Source: Cylindrobasidium torrendii FP15055 ss-10 (Eukaryota > Basidiomycota > Agaricomycetes > Agaricales > Physalacriaceae). Taken from it: a DNA stretch of 30,711 nucleotides. Under the pieces are notes generated by a model that saw only the letters and a program-made list of their open reading frames with translations, was not told the origin of the DNA and made no database searches. Location of the stretch: contig KN880708.1 in assembly GCA_000934385.1 (NCBI GenBank), forward strand, positions 1-30,711. The letters are read 5' to 3'. Made by a program: the position numbers and the translations under genes. Positions 1 through 10,308 of the stretch are shown here, in pieces. Positions within the stretch are counted from its first letter, which is position 1, and each line of letters begins with the position of its first letter.

Positions 1-1616
1 GCAATATTCCTAGGGTAGCCTTAGGCTAGCAGAAGTCTCTAAGGCTTTTCCTGATGTTGGTCTGCAGCGACATGAAATGTCAAGCGCGGCTAACTACATA
101 TCTCGGACAGGACTTGGATTGAGCAAAGGCCTGTGTAATGGAAGTTACTGGAGCGAATACTGTACAATTTATGAAGCAGCCAAACGGAAGTCAGTTCTAT
201 CCATCAACGAGGCTCTAGGGTCTGCCAGAGTTCAAGGGACGATGGTGACGATGGCCGACAAGACCTGTGTGCTCCGTGGCGATTTTTCGGCTCATTTACG
301 ATGACAAGGGCGCAGCCCGTCGCCACGGCATGTGGCCTAGCAGTAAGATTCTTACAGAAATTTAGGGCAGGAAATGCCACACAGTCTTATATTTCTAGGG
401 CAACACCCCACATGTTAGTCTTCAGACTTTTAGGGCAGAAACCGTGACGGCAGCCTAGCTGATGTAATCGGCCACGTTCCCGGAAACTGAATAATGCCAC
501 ATGGCTTTTAATTCGATTCAGTTCAGCGGTCGGCATGCCCGGCCGGCATTGAACCTTTTAATCAATTAATTTTGATCGCTGCGCGCCACCCACAGGCAGG
601 ATCCCGACGACGCTCCCAGCGCGTTTACAGGCGCATACGGCCACCAATTATTGTAGGATTGCATTCCATCCGGTGCACACTGTTTTAATGCGGCATCGGA
701 AGCCTCGAAGCGCCATTTCGCGTTCAATCAAGCAGGTGGCGGGATCCCGACGATGCGACGCTCCCGATGCATATACAGGCGCACACACGCCCCCGAAAGT
801 AGTAAGATCGTATCTATTTTGTGCACACTGATTTCTTGCAGCTCGGCCGGCCTCGAAGCGCTGTTTCGCGCCCAATCAAGCAGGTGGCGGGATCCCGACG
901 ATGCGACGCTCCCGATGTGTTGTACCGGCGCACAGGCTCGTCGAATACTCATCAGATTGTATTTACTTTGTGCACATCAATTTCCTGCAGTTCGCCGGCC
1001 TCGAAGCGCTGTTTCGCGCCCAATCAAGCAGGTGGCGGGATCCCGACGCGGTCCCGCATTTACACGGGTGTACACACATGTATAGCACTCTCTACGTTGC
1101 CCTACTCAGTTATCCACTAATTTTTTTTGCAGTTCTGCCGCGAGAAACGCAGAAACGGGGCCTGTAGTAACCAGCTGGCGGGATCCCGACACGATCCCGC
1201 CGCATATGCGTACATTCCTGCTTATTACTACTACGCTTCGACTAAATCAACGTCACGTATCAATACAATGTCCTGGTTCTCATGTAGATTGGCCGGGCGC
1301 AAGTCTATTCGCGTATTCTAGATGTGCCGCGGAGAGTACACGCCGGAGTATGGGCCAACATGTTGAAAGAGCTAGTATGTGTACTTAGTATAGTGGATAC
1401 ATTCCCCGTATTCGAGCTCCGTTATCTTTGGACGCGCATGTTCGAACCTGCGCAGTTACATTTTTAGCTCCTGCAAGGAAGCAGACCACGTGATACGTTG
1501 GACTTGGCGAAAATCTCAGAACTCTGCGTCGCGAATCCCACGTGGCCCGTTTGCGATCTTGACCATCTGGTGCATCGACCCCGCAAAAGGACAGAATGAT
1601 ATATTTCTGCTACTAC
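1..1616. other. Gene-free left flank
   Basis: No open frame here has convincing composition, splice partners or a recognisable motif. The stretch begins with CTAGG-rich DNA (1-60). Around 361-440 it has three degenerate units sharing a TTAGGGCA or CTAGGGCA core, roughly 33-35 bases apart, too few and too diverged to be a telomere. It then carries the minisatellite listed separately (about 590-1200). 1210-1616 shows nothing I can name. The nearest gene ends at 1617 on the minus strand. Confidence 0.6.
590..1200. repeat. Minisatellite, about 148-bp unit, five copies
   Basis: A block containing CAATCAAGCAGGTGGCGGGA followed by TCCCGACG recurs with its core starting at 725, 873 and 1021, exactly 148 bp apart. 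Diverged copies flank them at about 599 (143 bp before) and 1172 (143 bp after). Each unit also carries a GCCGGCCTCGAAGCGC-type segment and a GTGCACA segment, and each has a BamHI site (GGATCC). Short frames are open in several phases but none looks coding. The outer copies are the most diverged, as in unequal exchange. Confidence 0.85.
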
Positions 1617-4414
1617 CTACTCTTTGCCCTCACGTTCACCGAGTACAAGTACAACCATGAGCATCCAGTCGACATCCTCTAGTGTGGAAGCCCATACTCG
1701 TTTCGCCGCTTCGTCCTCGCCTTCGTGAACGCACACGCCCCACCACCACATACAAGCCACCACTGAGAGCCAGCCACACGTCCCACGCGTGTTCAGGTCA
1801 CCCAGCCCGACGGACTCGTCATATCCGCCGCGCACCCACTGCCCATTCTCGTATCTTCTCCATCCTGGCTGCAGCATTCCCCACCACGCCAAGAACGCAG
1901 CGACGTGGCCTTTGAGATCCCCTGGAGCAAGCAGCGGCATTTCCTTGGGGACATTGTCTGCATTACGCCTGCAACGTCCGATCTTCATCCATGTCCCAAG
2001 CATCGGTGGTCGCTGGGTACCATCCTTGGCGCTGCCAGCAGGTAAATCTTTCAATGGCATATTGAACTCGCCCTCTGACTCGAGAAGCAGTAGCCGCGCA
2101 AGGAAGACATCCCATCGTCGGCCAAGCATCCCGACGTCCTTCTCCTTCATGCGGCGCAATGTGTCTGTTAGATAGGGCGGTGCTTCGATGAGGACCTCGG
2201 TGGCTTCTTCAAGAATAGCATCTTCGTCCATTTCCAGCTTATCGACGTCCGCAACATCTGGTTCATTGTTGGTCGCGTCGGGATTCGGTCTGGCATCAGA
2301 CAGCTGTGGCGAGGGACTCTGGCGCGGCGTGGGATGGGAGATATCTGCCGGGACCTGCGCTGGCGTATGAGCACGGGCGGAGGACGTGGGCGACTGGGAA
2401 GCTTGGCCAGCCTCCCCTTCGCCAGCGCTAGCAGTCGCAACGTTCTGTTCAGCTTGAAGACGGCTCGAGCGCCTGCGCGGCTCGACCACTGCCGCAGCCT
2501 TTCTCGTCCTCTTCTTCTTCTGACTCCCCATTTTCTTGTGCAAGGTCTTCGCGGCAGAAATGAGCCCCATCGACTCCAGCAGAGCATGATTTGCCGCCAT
2601 TCTCATCTCGCGATCCTGTTCATACGACGGAAGCTTTGGCTTTTTGGGAGGAGAAGGTACGTCTTTCCTCGAGCCAGAATCCTCGCCATCACCCAAGTCC
2701 ATGACAATATCGTCATCATCTGGCCCGTCCGTTGTTTTCTCCGGCAGAGGATGCATTGTCGTCACTGTCTGAATTCTCTGGATGAGGTCGTTTGGTTCCC
2801 GCGCTGACCTGTCCTCCAGCATCGGCCTGGGTTCTCCCTCCACCCTTCTCAGACTGTTCGGATCCAGCAAGACCCGTCTCTTTGTTGGTGTGTCGGTGAT
2901 TCTTGCGTACATGGACGTCTTTACGGCGCATGTCACCCGCGCGCACAGCAGCGTCGTCGTCGAGTTCGAACTCCGTGGAACCCTGAACCACTCGAGACAG
3001 TGGGGAGTCGGGAGCAGGACAAGCGGCTGCAATGTCCTTGTCCGTGAAGGCTGTAGCAGCGTATGCCAGGAGACGAGCACGATGTGCTGCTGCGGCACCT
3101 GGGCACTTCTTCAAGAAGGAAACTGGCATTGCGTCGCGATTGCGGCCAGCACTCCACCTAGGCTTTGGTCAGACCAAAAGGCAAGTCGATTAAGGCCAAC
3201 ATACGTGAGAACTCCAAGTTGACCCTGTGTAGCCGGGATAGGACCATACGCAGAGACAATAATATGCAGGCCTGTGTGTCTCCGAATGTCCTCGATGAGC
3301 GGGGATACTAGCGTGCCTATGTTGTCGATGGCTCTGGAAAGGACGTCAGCTTAACGTTCAATGTCCAATCTGGCACTAACTTTTGGCGCTGCTCCGGTGA
3401 GTGGTCGATTGGCTTCTTGACCGCTTCTTCGTATGCATCCCTTCTCTCCTTAGCGTCAGCCTTAGCACGGAGGTCGAAGTCCTCCCTCTCCTCGACTGAA
3501 AGCGCCTCGAACCGCTTCCGCACAATGCTCTGGCGGAAACTAATTGACGGACCGTCGCGCTTAGCCTGTGGCTTGGAGCCATTTGCTACTCGCTGGGCAT
3601 TACGCTCGGCATGTTCTTTTTCGTCCTGCTGTTTTTCCTCCGCTGACCGTGTCTCCCATAGTCGCGCTATTTCCTCGCCTAGCTCCTTGCCATGTTCGAC
3701 TTCAAAGAGCTGATATCCTGCCCGAGCTTTCGAAGGGCGAATCAGGCCATTCATAGCAGCGCCTATTTTTGTTGGTTTTTTCCGGTCGTTCTCTGGTTTG
3801 ATGACGTGCACAGCGTAGTAAAAATAATTTCGCGCTTTCTGGTGGGTGATGAGCATACATTCTATGCTGCAACGGTGCGCACACTTGCCTTTGCCCATTT
3901 ATCCACCGCCTTTTTCCTCTTCTTAATCTGCGCTTTAGACCAGGAAACGTCCGGAAGAGGTGTGAGTGGATCGTAGTCCTTCAACTTTGGCATAGGTGGC
4001 GGCGGTGCCTCTGGGTCGCATAGAGGGTTGAAGAGATAGTCAAACTGGAACTCGGCCTCGTTGACGACGCGCGCAATCACCTAAGTACGGTCATTCCGTG
4101 CACTCGCAGTGTGTTGACTGGAAACATACATCGCCGCATTTCCCATCATCGCTGGAGAACGCCTTCTCATAGTCGCCCATATATTTCTGGAAGAGCTCCT
4201 GGACTCGCTGTTCGTACTCCTTGTTTCTTTTCTTCCCCTTCTTTGCGCTGACGACAGGGATATTGACTTCAGCAGGTACGTCAACAGGCTTGTCGACCAG
4301 CGGTTGTGTCGGAGTACTTTCAGCAGGTTGGTCGGGGGAAGGCGTCTGGGATGGGGTACTTCCAGCAGGCCCGTCTGGGGAAGGCGCAGGTGTCGGCATC
4401 GCTTCGTCCGTCAT
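1617..4414 (-). CDS. Lineage-specific Agaricomycete protein, HMG-box-like/basic, six exons
   Basis: I read exons 4414-4130, 4080-3883, 3838-3381, 3333-3205, 3157-2809 and 2768-1617, which join in phase to 856 residues. Introns are 49, 44, 47, 47 and 40 nt with GT...AG ends. The N-terminus is Pro/Ser/Thr-rich (about 1-50). The middle has two helical, charged blocks with W and EEK/EER spacing reminiscent of half HMG boxes (about 185-300). A segment with TGLHIIVSAYGPIP (about 335-350) and a following SAGRN resembles a segment I recall from a recurrent family of Agaricomycete hypothetical proteins near mobile elements. The C-terminus has a Trp-rich AWWGMLQPGWR-like stretch. The function is unknown and DNA binding is only inferred from the basic/HMG-like character. 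The 40-nt last intron is short: without it the frame changes near 2716-2770, so a frameshift is the alternative. The start at 4414 was chosen because it leads straight into the acidic/proline N-terminus; 4480 is an in-frame alternative. It is divergent from the 4574 gene. Confidence 0.65.
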
Positions 4415-4573
4415 GCAGGTGCAGCGTTGTGGTGATAGATTATTGCCGAGCCTTATTTTTTGAAATTTCGCCACTGTCAATCACGTGTACCGTTTCCCTC
4501 CAGCGTTTCCAAATTCCAATTTCATATCAGGACCGATCTAAACCCCTTTGACTTTCACTATCAACCGCGTACG
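4415..4573. promoter_or_regulatory. Divergent promoter region with CACGTG E-box
   Basis: 159 bases separate two divergent start codons (4414 on minus, 4574 on plus). The interval contains a palindromic CACGTG at 4481-4486, a usual bHLH-type binding word in fungi. No clear TATA box is visible. Shared regulation of the two genes is inferred from geometry only. Confidence 0.35.
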
Positions 4574-5568
4574 ATGTCAGACCCTGCAGCAGCCGGTGGA
4601 ACCGCCTCCGTCAACGTTGGGACAATGGAGGATGTTATCAATGGTGCGTCTCTGGGCATCGCGGTCACCACCCCCCTCGACAAGTATCACGTCTAAACAC
4701 CAAACAGGTTCAATCTCACGCTCAGGATCACCTGTGCCCTCGACATCAAGCGGCTCAAGTGAGTCCATCCCCGAAATCGAGTTGCTCGCGTATTCCCGCC
4801 GTTCTAAGGACAACGACCTTGGCATCTTTGAGGACGATGACTCCTGCGACAACATCACCGACCGCTGGCTTCAATCGCGAAATGCCGCCATCTTGTGAGG
4901 CATGAACTTCGACTTGTTCTCTGCTCTTACCACATACACAGAAAAATCCGCCATTGCGTGCGAGACGCAGAGGACGTACTCTCCCAACCGCACGGCTCAT
5001 TCGACGTTGGCGACATGAGGTACCTCTTTGGTGAGTGGAAAGTGCCCCAGGAACGCAATCGATACTGACCGCGCTGCGTTAGATGACCCCTTCACAGCGC
5101 TTACCCCCAAGGACACTTGGTTCCCGCACGGTCTTGTCCCGTACGAGCAACGATTCGAATACGACACGTTGGACACACTCATCGACTTCTACCAGCTCTT
5201 CGACTACGAAACCTTTCTGTGCCAGGTCAACGCTACGAACGGTCCTCGTATACTCAAACTTATGTCAATCATGTGGAATCCGGTACTGGCTACTCCCTTT
5301 TTCAATGCCCTAAACGTTGCCGAGCATCGCTTTGGAGCGGACACATTTTTTGAGCGCTGTACAGACATGTTGCGGCCTCGACAGTGGGAGCATTGCTGGC
5401 AGCTCATCGATGGCAAATTCTCCCAGCTAGCAGCAGCCGATCGAGGAACACGCAATCGCCTGGGGCGTCTGGGTTTTCCAGTGGAGGCGTGCTCAGACCG
5501 TGGGCTGGGATTACCACCCTTTCTACCAGCAGTTGGAAAAGTACAGTAGCAGTGTCGATGCAATGTGA
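4574..5568 (+). CDS. Unknown lineage-specific protein, probably with a late frame break
   Basis: Exons 4574-4643, 4708-4894, 4942-5030 and 5083 onward splice in phase; introns are 64, 47 and 52 nt. The N-terminus is Ser/Gly-rich. The last exon has an aromatic-rich, well-composed stretch (DTWFPHGLVPYEQRFEYDTL and following). In the reading frame of the exon the protein would stop at 5549 with a Gly/Pro/Arg-rich tail of poor composition. From about 5430 the neighbouring frame instead reads IEEHAIAWGVWVFQWRRAQ and ends at 5566-5568, and it looks much more like real protein. I therefore suspect a one-base indel inside the AGCAGCAG run near 5428-5436. No GT...AG intron restores the phase. Family and function are not recognised. 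Confidence 0.55.
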
Positions 5569-5598
5569 CGCCCTGGTGGCCCTCTTCCTCTTCCCATC

Positions 5599-6639
5599 AT
5601 GTCTGAAACCTCGGAAAGCTATTGTTCTGATTGTGGGAGCGACAGTGGTACTACTTTCCATTCTCCAGCGGCGTCGGTCAACAGTGGTCCTACTTTCCAT
5701 TCTCCAGCAGCGTCGGTCGACAGTGATCCTACTTTCCATTCTCCTGCGGGGTCGGTCGACAGTGTGGACATCCTGCTTGCAGATGTCCGGTACGATGAAC
5801 TGTATCGCCGCCTGCGACCCACTCGCAGTGCGTATCTCGTCTATCTTGTCGATCTAAAATTACTTGTCAACTCACATGCTGGTTGTCAGATATTGGAACA
5901 CAGACGGATGTGGCCCATCCCGTAGAACCATTGGTGCCGCCACCCGATGGCGACGATACGGTCTACGTTGTTAGTGGCAGTGGCACGACTCATGATTGGT
6001 AGCGGAGTCTCGAATTCAAAGAAATCGACTTCTAATTAGAATTTACAGGGCATCAGCAGCTACATCGCAGCACAGAGGACAACATGTCGTTGCCTCCACC
6101 ACGCGTCACAAACATAAGCCCCACCGGGATCGCACCAAGGCCCACGTTGTGGTTATCGTTGGGCGTCCTCCAGGCGTATACCCTTCGACAGAGGCAGCAG
6201 AGCACTATTCAGGCATATCAGGTGCTATTTACCAAGGCTTCCCGGATCGTGCGTCCGCTGTTGTTGCATGGAACGCCGCTCGTGCCCAAGGCCTGGTCGG
6301 CAGCGCCGATGGGCGGGCACCACAATCACCTCGATTCCATCCTATTAACATAGCAAGCACCGTTGCACCGACGCCATCTCTCATGTCGTCTCCAGGCCGC
6401 GAGAGACGATTCTACTGCGTATATCGAGGCGTAGAACCAGGACTATATGATTCAAGGTTATTTGTCTTACTTTTCGCCGATTGGGGTGTCTAACTTGGCC
6501 CAACAGTCTCGAATCCGGCCTGGCTCATGGAGGGGTGAGAGGCGCAGTGCACGAGAGCTTTGAGCAGTACAAGACCGCGCGAGACAAGCTCGTCCGCGCT
6601 ATCTCTAGGCGCGAGGTTCAGACAATACCATCACAATAG
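5599..6639 (+). CDS. Protein with two viroplasmin / RNase H1 N-terminal-like modules
   Basis: Exons 5599-5827, 5890-5998, 6049-6456 and 6507-6639 join to 292 residues; introns are 62, 50 and 50 nt. Residues about 15-55 are three copies of a 13-residue TFHSPAASVDS-type repeat. The first module (about 138-190) has VGRPPGVYPSTEAAEHYSGI, then GAIYQGF, A and W, the pattern of the RNase H1 N-terminal / viroplasmin fold that binds RNA-DNA hybrid or dsRNA in RNase H1. A second, more degenerate module starts at CVYRGVEPGLYDS (about 237) and crosses the last intron. No catalytic RNase H domain follows, so a nucleic-acid-binding role is likely but the partner is unknown. The stop lies 29 bp from that of the convergent gene. 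Confidence 0.7.
5652..5768 (+). repeat. Three 39-bp in-frame tandem repeats
   Basis: The word TACTTTCCAT starts at 5652, 5691 and 5730, giving a 39-bp period (13 residues). The repeats are in frame inside the N-terminus of the 5599-6639 gene and differ at a few positions, mostly silent or conservative (Asn/Asp, Ala/Gly). Confidence 0.9.
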
Positions 6640-6668
6640 AAATTGTAAATATAACAAGTCGTTGTCTT

Positions 6669-7395
6669 CTACCACTGCTGGAAAATCAGTCTGCCTTTAT
6701 TGTATGCATCCACCAAAACCAAGGGAAAGACCCCTTCCCCACACTGTTCCCAGAGATTGAGGCAAGCATTCATTGACGGCGTCATCTTCTGGTGCATGGC
6801 CTTGGCCTTCAGCGCAGATGCGTGACCTTCCCCTTCGAGCTCGATCAGGGTATAGTAGGTGGCGTGGACGTTTTCTATCGGCGCAGAGAGCTGTTCATAA
6901 GCGCTTTGAGCTACTTTCTCCCCGGAGGCCTGTGTTTCCGAATCTACAATGCGGCGATAGGTGGATTCGAGGAAATCCCGGGGACTAGAATTCACGGCCG
7001 ACAGCCACAGGTTATGCTGCTCCTTCAAATTCTTGAGTTCCTTCTCCAAACGAGTCGGACGCTTCCTCGGATAATGCTGTACGAAATTTAAAGGTTCTGG
7101 CCTTGTATAAGAATGTCTTTGCATGTCTGTCAGACACTGGGATGTGATATAACGAGGGCGCCACTTACTTCGGCGGAAGGTCATGCTCACGCTCGTACTG
7201 TGCGCGTGCAGCCTTGTACGATAGATGCATCTTCTCTTTAATCTTATCTTGATTTCTGTATTATGATTTCCCCGTTAATTCCGGCTCAGTTCGTCTATGC
7301 ACGACAGAAACAGACCTTCGGTAATACGAAGCGTCCCATTGCTTTCGAGCCAGGCGCCTCTCTTCCTCAGAGTGGTATTTCTTTGGCCTACCCAT
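6669..7395 (-). CDS. Small unknown protein beginning with a GRPKKYH motif
   Basis: Exons 7395-7316, 7255-7169 and 7101-6669 join to 199 residues; introns are 60 and 67 nt. The start MGRPKKYHSEEERRLARKQW followed by YYRRNQDKIKEK is a basic, helical opening that I recall from many Agaricomycete hypothetical proteins. It resembles a small basic DNA-binding or AT-hook-like arm, but that is inference. The remainder is an alpha-helical, charged region with no known motif. The stop at 6669 converges on the gene ending at 6639. Choosing the 7101 acceptor keeps the phase; the acceptor nearer the pyrimidine run at 7061 does not. Confidence 0.65.
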
Positions 7396-7694
7396 GCCAG
7401 AGTTGCTTCTAAGACCCATCAGCAAAGAGTTTATAAGATATCTCCTCATTTCGAATTACCCAAGTTATGGTGGTGGTCGACAAGTAAGTCGCTTTCGCGA
7501 GAACTCATATATGCATATGAGTGTCAGTCGGCGCTTTCTTACGAGTTTTACTTCAAAGGATGAAATATACCGATTGGGTGGTATCTACAGATTCGTAGCA
7601 TCAAACTGAGCTCAACCAAATTGATTTTGGGGCTGCTGTGAGCAGTGTGAGGTATGCAGCTTCACAAACGGTGTGCATCAGTGGTGATCGCCGG

Positions 7695-7721
7695 TATTTA
7701 TATAACGCTACAGAACACGTG
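7695..7721 (+). promoter_or_regulatory. TATA-like box and CACGTG upstream of 7765 gene
   Basis: TATTTATATAAC at 7695-7706 lies about 60 bases before the ATG at 7765. A CACGTG palindrome follows at 7716-7721. This is a plausible core promoter for the 7765-8458 gene. The remaining part of the 369-base interval between 7395 and 7765 shows nothing else I can name. Confidence 0.45.
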
Positions 7722-7764
7722 CTTGAGCGAGCCTTTTACTCTACAATCACCGTGATGCTCGAAC

Positions 7765-8458
7765 ATGTCTGAGCACCATGGAAATTGTCCGACCAGGAAG
7801 AGCTTGAACCACCCGAGCCTCGCGCGCAGAGGTATACCATCCAGCCTTTTTCGCCATATTTGAGGCGTTCAAGTTATTGACTTTCTCTAGGATCCTTCAC
7901 CAATTCATGCGCCATCCATGGAGCATCGTCGATAGGCCCGATTTTGACGAAGGTCTACATACATATCTAGCCTATCACGGGGCCAGTTTTCTAGCTGGAC
8001 GTCTGGCAGACTGTCGCATCAATACCAAACGCGCTCTCCTTGTTGTTGCCTTGATTTATGGGCAGGAGGATGACCATCAAGAACTCATTCGTCTGGCGCT
8101 GGGCTTGTGCGAGGACCTACGTAACTGGAGGATCCTTGGATATCTTTTTCGTGACCTCCAGGTCGAAGACGTCCTCCGCGTTCAGCCTGAATATGCAGAA
8201 GGTGCGTCCGCCGTTTGTTAGCTCTGTATGATTCTTACTGGGTAGTAGACGCAGGTCCGTATACTTCAATTTTATTGGTGTCCGCATCCTCAATTGTATA
8301 CAGCCGGCATGGGTTTGGTTGAGCGAGCTGGTCATGTTCGACCTCGTCTGGACGCCATTTGGCGCAGGATAACCGAGCCGGAAAGAGAAGATGGAGAAGA
8401 ACCAATTGACGAGCAAATATGGCGCATCTATTCACGCCACGTACGTAGAGACCTGTAG
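7765..8458 (+). CDS. Unknown small protein with doubtful first exon
   Basis: The body is exon 7891-8201 spliced to 8304-8458 (102-nt intron) and reads as a well-composed helical protein with RHPWSIVDRPDFDEGLHTYL, an LYGQ/EDD segment and a charged C-terminus ending in VRRDL. The upstream exon (7765-7831, 59-nt intron) gives a sensible Glu/Pro-rich reading in the frame that splices correctly. The ATG at 7765 is one base out of that frame, and the correct frame meets a TGA at 7769-7771. Either the true start is elsewhere or the start exon has lost or gained a base. No family is recognised. It is divergent from the 6669-7395 gene, with a TATA-like box in front. Confidence 0.5.
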
Positions 8459-8841
8459 AGAACGACTGGTATTGCTACTCACTGCAATGCACGCATACGT
8501 TGGTCACACGGCGCCGTCCTGAGCAATGCACGACAGCGACGCGATAAGACCCAATACTCCGGGTGATCCGTCTGTCCCTGGATATTTGAAATTTATACCT
8601 CTATACACCCTCACGCATCCATTGGCGGAGTTGGTGAAACAAATAGCCGCGAAGAGGGCCTCATTCTCGGGTTGAGCAAACTTTTTCATCGTTTCTGCGC
8701 GCCATTACAAAGTAAAAAGCGCCTTTTGAATTTTCGGGAAGCCACAGACCAAATGTAGAGAGCGTTCAATATATGTATTCGCAAAAATCACGATTTCATT
8801 GTTCAATAGCCGCAAACCCGATCACGTTTCCTTTTTGAGCA
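8459..8841. other. Intergenic interval without a supported gene
   Basis: A 61-codon frame on the minus strand (8504-8689) is open, but it has no partner exon or family resemblance. I see no other feature. Confidence 0.4.
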
Positions 8842-9140
8842 TGTCTCTACACCATCATGGCTGGCATGAGTGTGGAATTTCCGACGAGCCCCTGCCGATG
8901 ATTTCGGATATCGTGAGTTACCAGAGGTGCATGGGCGAACTTTCGGGCGCAGCCTACATATTTACTGCATACATGGACGGGTTTGGCGCGACTATCTTCG
9001 ATGCCTATGCGGACCCATTCACGGACCTTGTAGGGCTGTCGCAGGCTGGAAACTGTCCTGCTAGCCATGCGGGCTTCAGGACATTCCTCATTGAAGTATT
9101 TGGGCATCGTTTTTTCACTCCAGCTGGCTTGCCTCACTAA
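8842..9140 (+). CDS. Unknown short ORF, 3' end uncertain
   Basis: From the ATG at 8842 the frame is open for 99 codons to the TAA at 9138-9140 and is rich in aromatic and small residues (SGAAYIFTAYMDGFGATIFD). A donor-like GTATTT at about 9096, a CTAAC branch-like word and a TATAG acceptor around 9150 suggest the last 40 bases may be an intron, which would change the C-terminus. I do not recognise the family. Size, orientation and the same orphan-gene neighbourhood as the following gene are all that can be said. Confidence 0.4.
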
Positions 9141-9330
9141 CGTCGGTATAGGTTGTAAGTTATCATCAATGCGTCGGCTTATTGCTGCAATCTTAAAGGT
9201 TTTTATCACGATAATTCTTTTGTGGTCTAATGTGTGGTGTGATTGATGTGTGGCTCGAATGCTCCCACGGGTACCTAACTAAGAGGAACTCAGATTATGC
9301 GCCGCCTCGCGGTTCTTTTAACTGCCTTGC

Positions 9331-9868
9331 ATGAGCACAACCATGGACGAGACGGACGGGTCCTCCATCCCAACACAAAACGCAGATTTTCGGTAGGAGG
9401 TGCTTGTCGCCCAGTGAGCCATGCTCAACATCGACAGAGCCATTACAGCCTGCTTGAGGCAGCCTGCACCGCTGTACGAGATGGGGGCAGCCAAAGCGTT
9501 TCTCAGTGCGTATTCAACTTGTATGGTATGCTAAACTAATCCCGCCAGAAGCGCCTCGAATGAGCAATCTGCCGCTAAACGGACAGGTATTCATGTCCTG
9601 GGAGGATGACTGCGTGCGCACCTACTTCGAAGATTGTCGAGCCGGTTCGATGTATCCTTTGATGTGTGCATTGGGGGCCACTACGCCTGCGGACTTTACC
9701 AAGTTGTCCGTATACGCGCATGAGAAGTACTCCGTCATCGCCAGCGCCTTGTCTTTGGCCGGGGAACCAGGTGTAGGGCCGTATCATATGCTCCAGGTAG
9801 TACTACTTGCATGGGCACGCCCTCTTCGGAGGGGCAGAGCTATTCAACTAGTTCATCTCGTCAACTAG
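9331..9868 (+). CDS. Unknown small protein, three exons
   Basis: Exons 9331-9392, 9438-9505 and 9549-9868 join in phase to 149 residues; introns are 45 and 43 nt. The N-terminus is acidic/Ser-Thr-rich (MSTTMDETDGSSIPTQ). The third exon contains VFMSWEDDCVRTYFEDCRAG and a helical Ala/Leu-rich tail. There is no signal peptide, membrane segment or known motif. The last codons overlap a 17-bp tandem repeat (CAACTAGTTCATCTC twice, about 9846-9877) that also supplies the stop codon. Confidence 0.5.
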
Positions 9869-10308
9869 TTCATCTCCTGGCTGCCACAGACACGTAGGAT
9901 ATATTGTACGGCATGTTACGAATTCAGTGTAGTTTTTTGTTGGCACCTCTGCAGTTGTCCGAGGAGCACCATGCCCTGAAGCGCGAATTCGAATTTCGAG
10001 CAGACTGAAGCTTGTGTCACGCATTGTGAGGTCATCAACGTGATGTTCGATCAGTGAAGTCTGTCTGCATCCTGCGTCCACACGCTCAAGTTTTCGACGC
10101 CTACCCCAAACATCTCACAGGATGAGCAGCAAGACTATGCGTTTCGGTTTTGGAGCACATGATGTTGGATATGGGCGGGTATCGTAGAGGATAGCAGAGT
10201 CAGGGGTAGGTGCGCAAATTAGCGCGTGTGTGGCGCTTTTCTTTTTTGCAAATTACTGATTTGGCACACAGGAACAAGTTGGACTGCCTCGAATCGCCTC
10301 CCGCGTAC
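9869..10308. other. Intergenic interval before the KDZ gene
   Basis: No supported gene. It should hold the KDZ promoter, but I see no clear TATA box. The frame of the KDZ first exon stays open up to 10210, so a longer N-terminus is possible. Confidence 0.4.

Noticed and set aside
361..440. Three TTAGGG-like units suggesting telomere repeats
   Set aside because: Only three diverged occurrences with spacing of about 33 bp; not a telomeric array.
1682..3222. Several plus-strand frames opposite the 1617-4414 gene
   Set aside because: Antisense shadows of the spliced minus-strand gene, with Ser/Arg/Pro-biased composition.
8249..8254. A 6-nt micro-exon between two introns of the 7765 gene
   Set aside because: A single 102-nt intron (8202-8303) gives the same phase more simply.
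8504..8689. 61-codon minus-strand frame of fair composition
   Set aside because: Too short, with no exon partner, no motif and no conserved neighbour.
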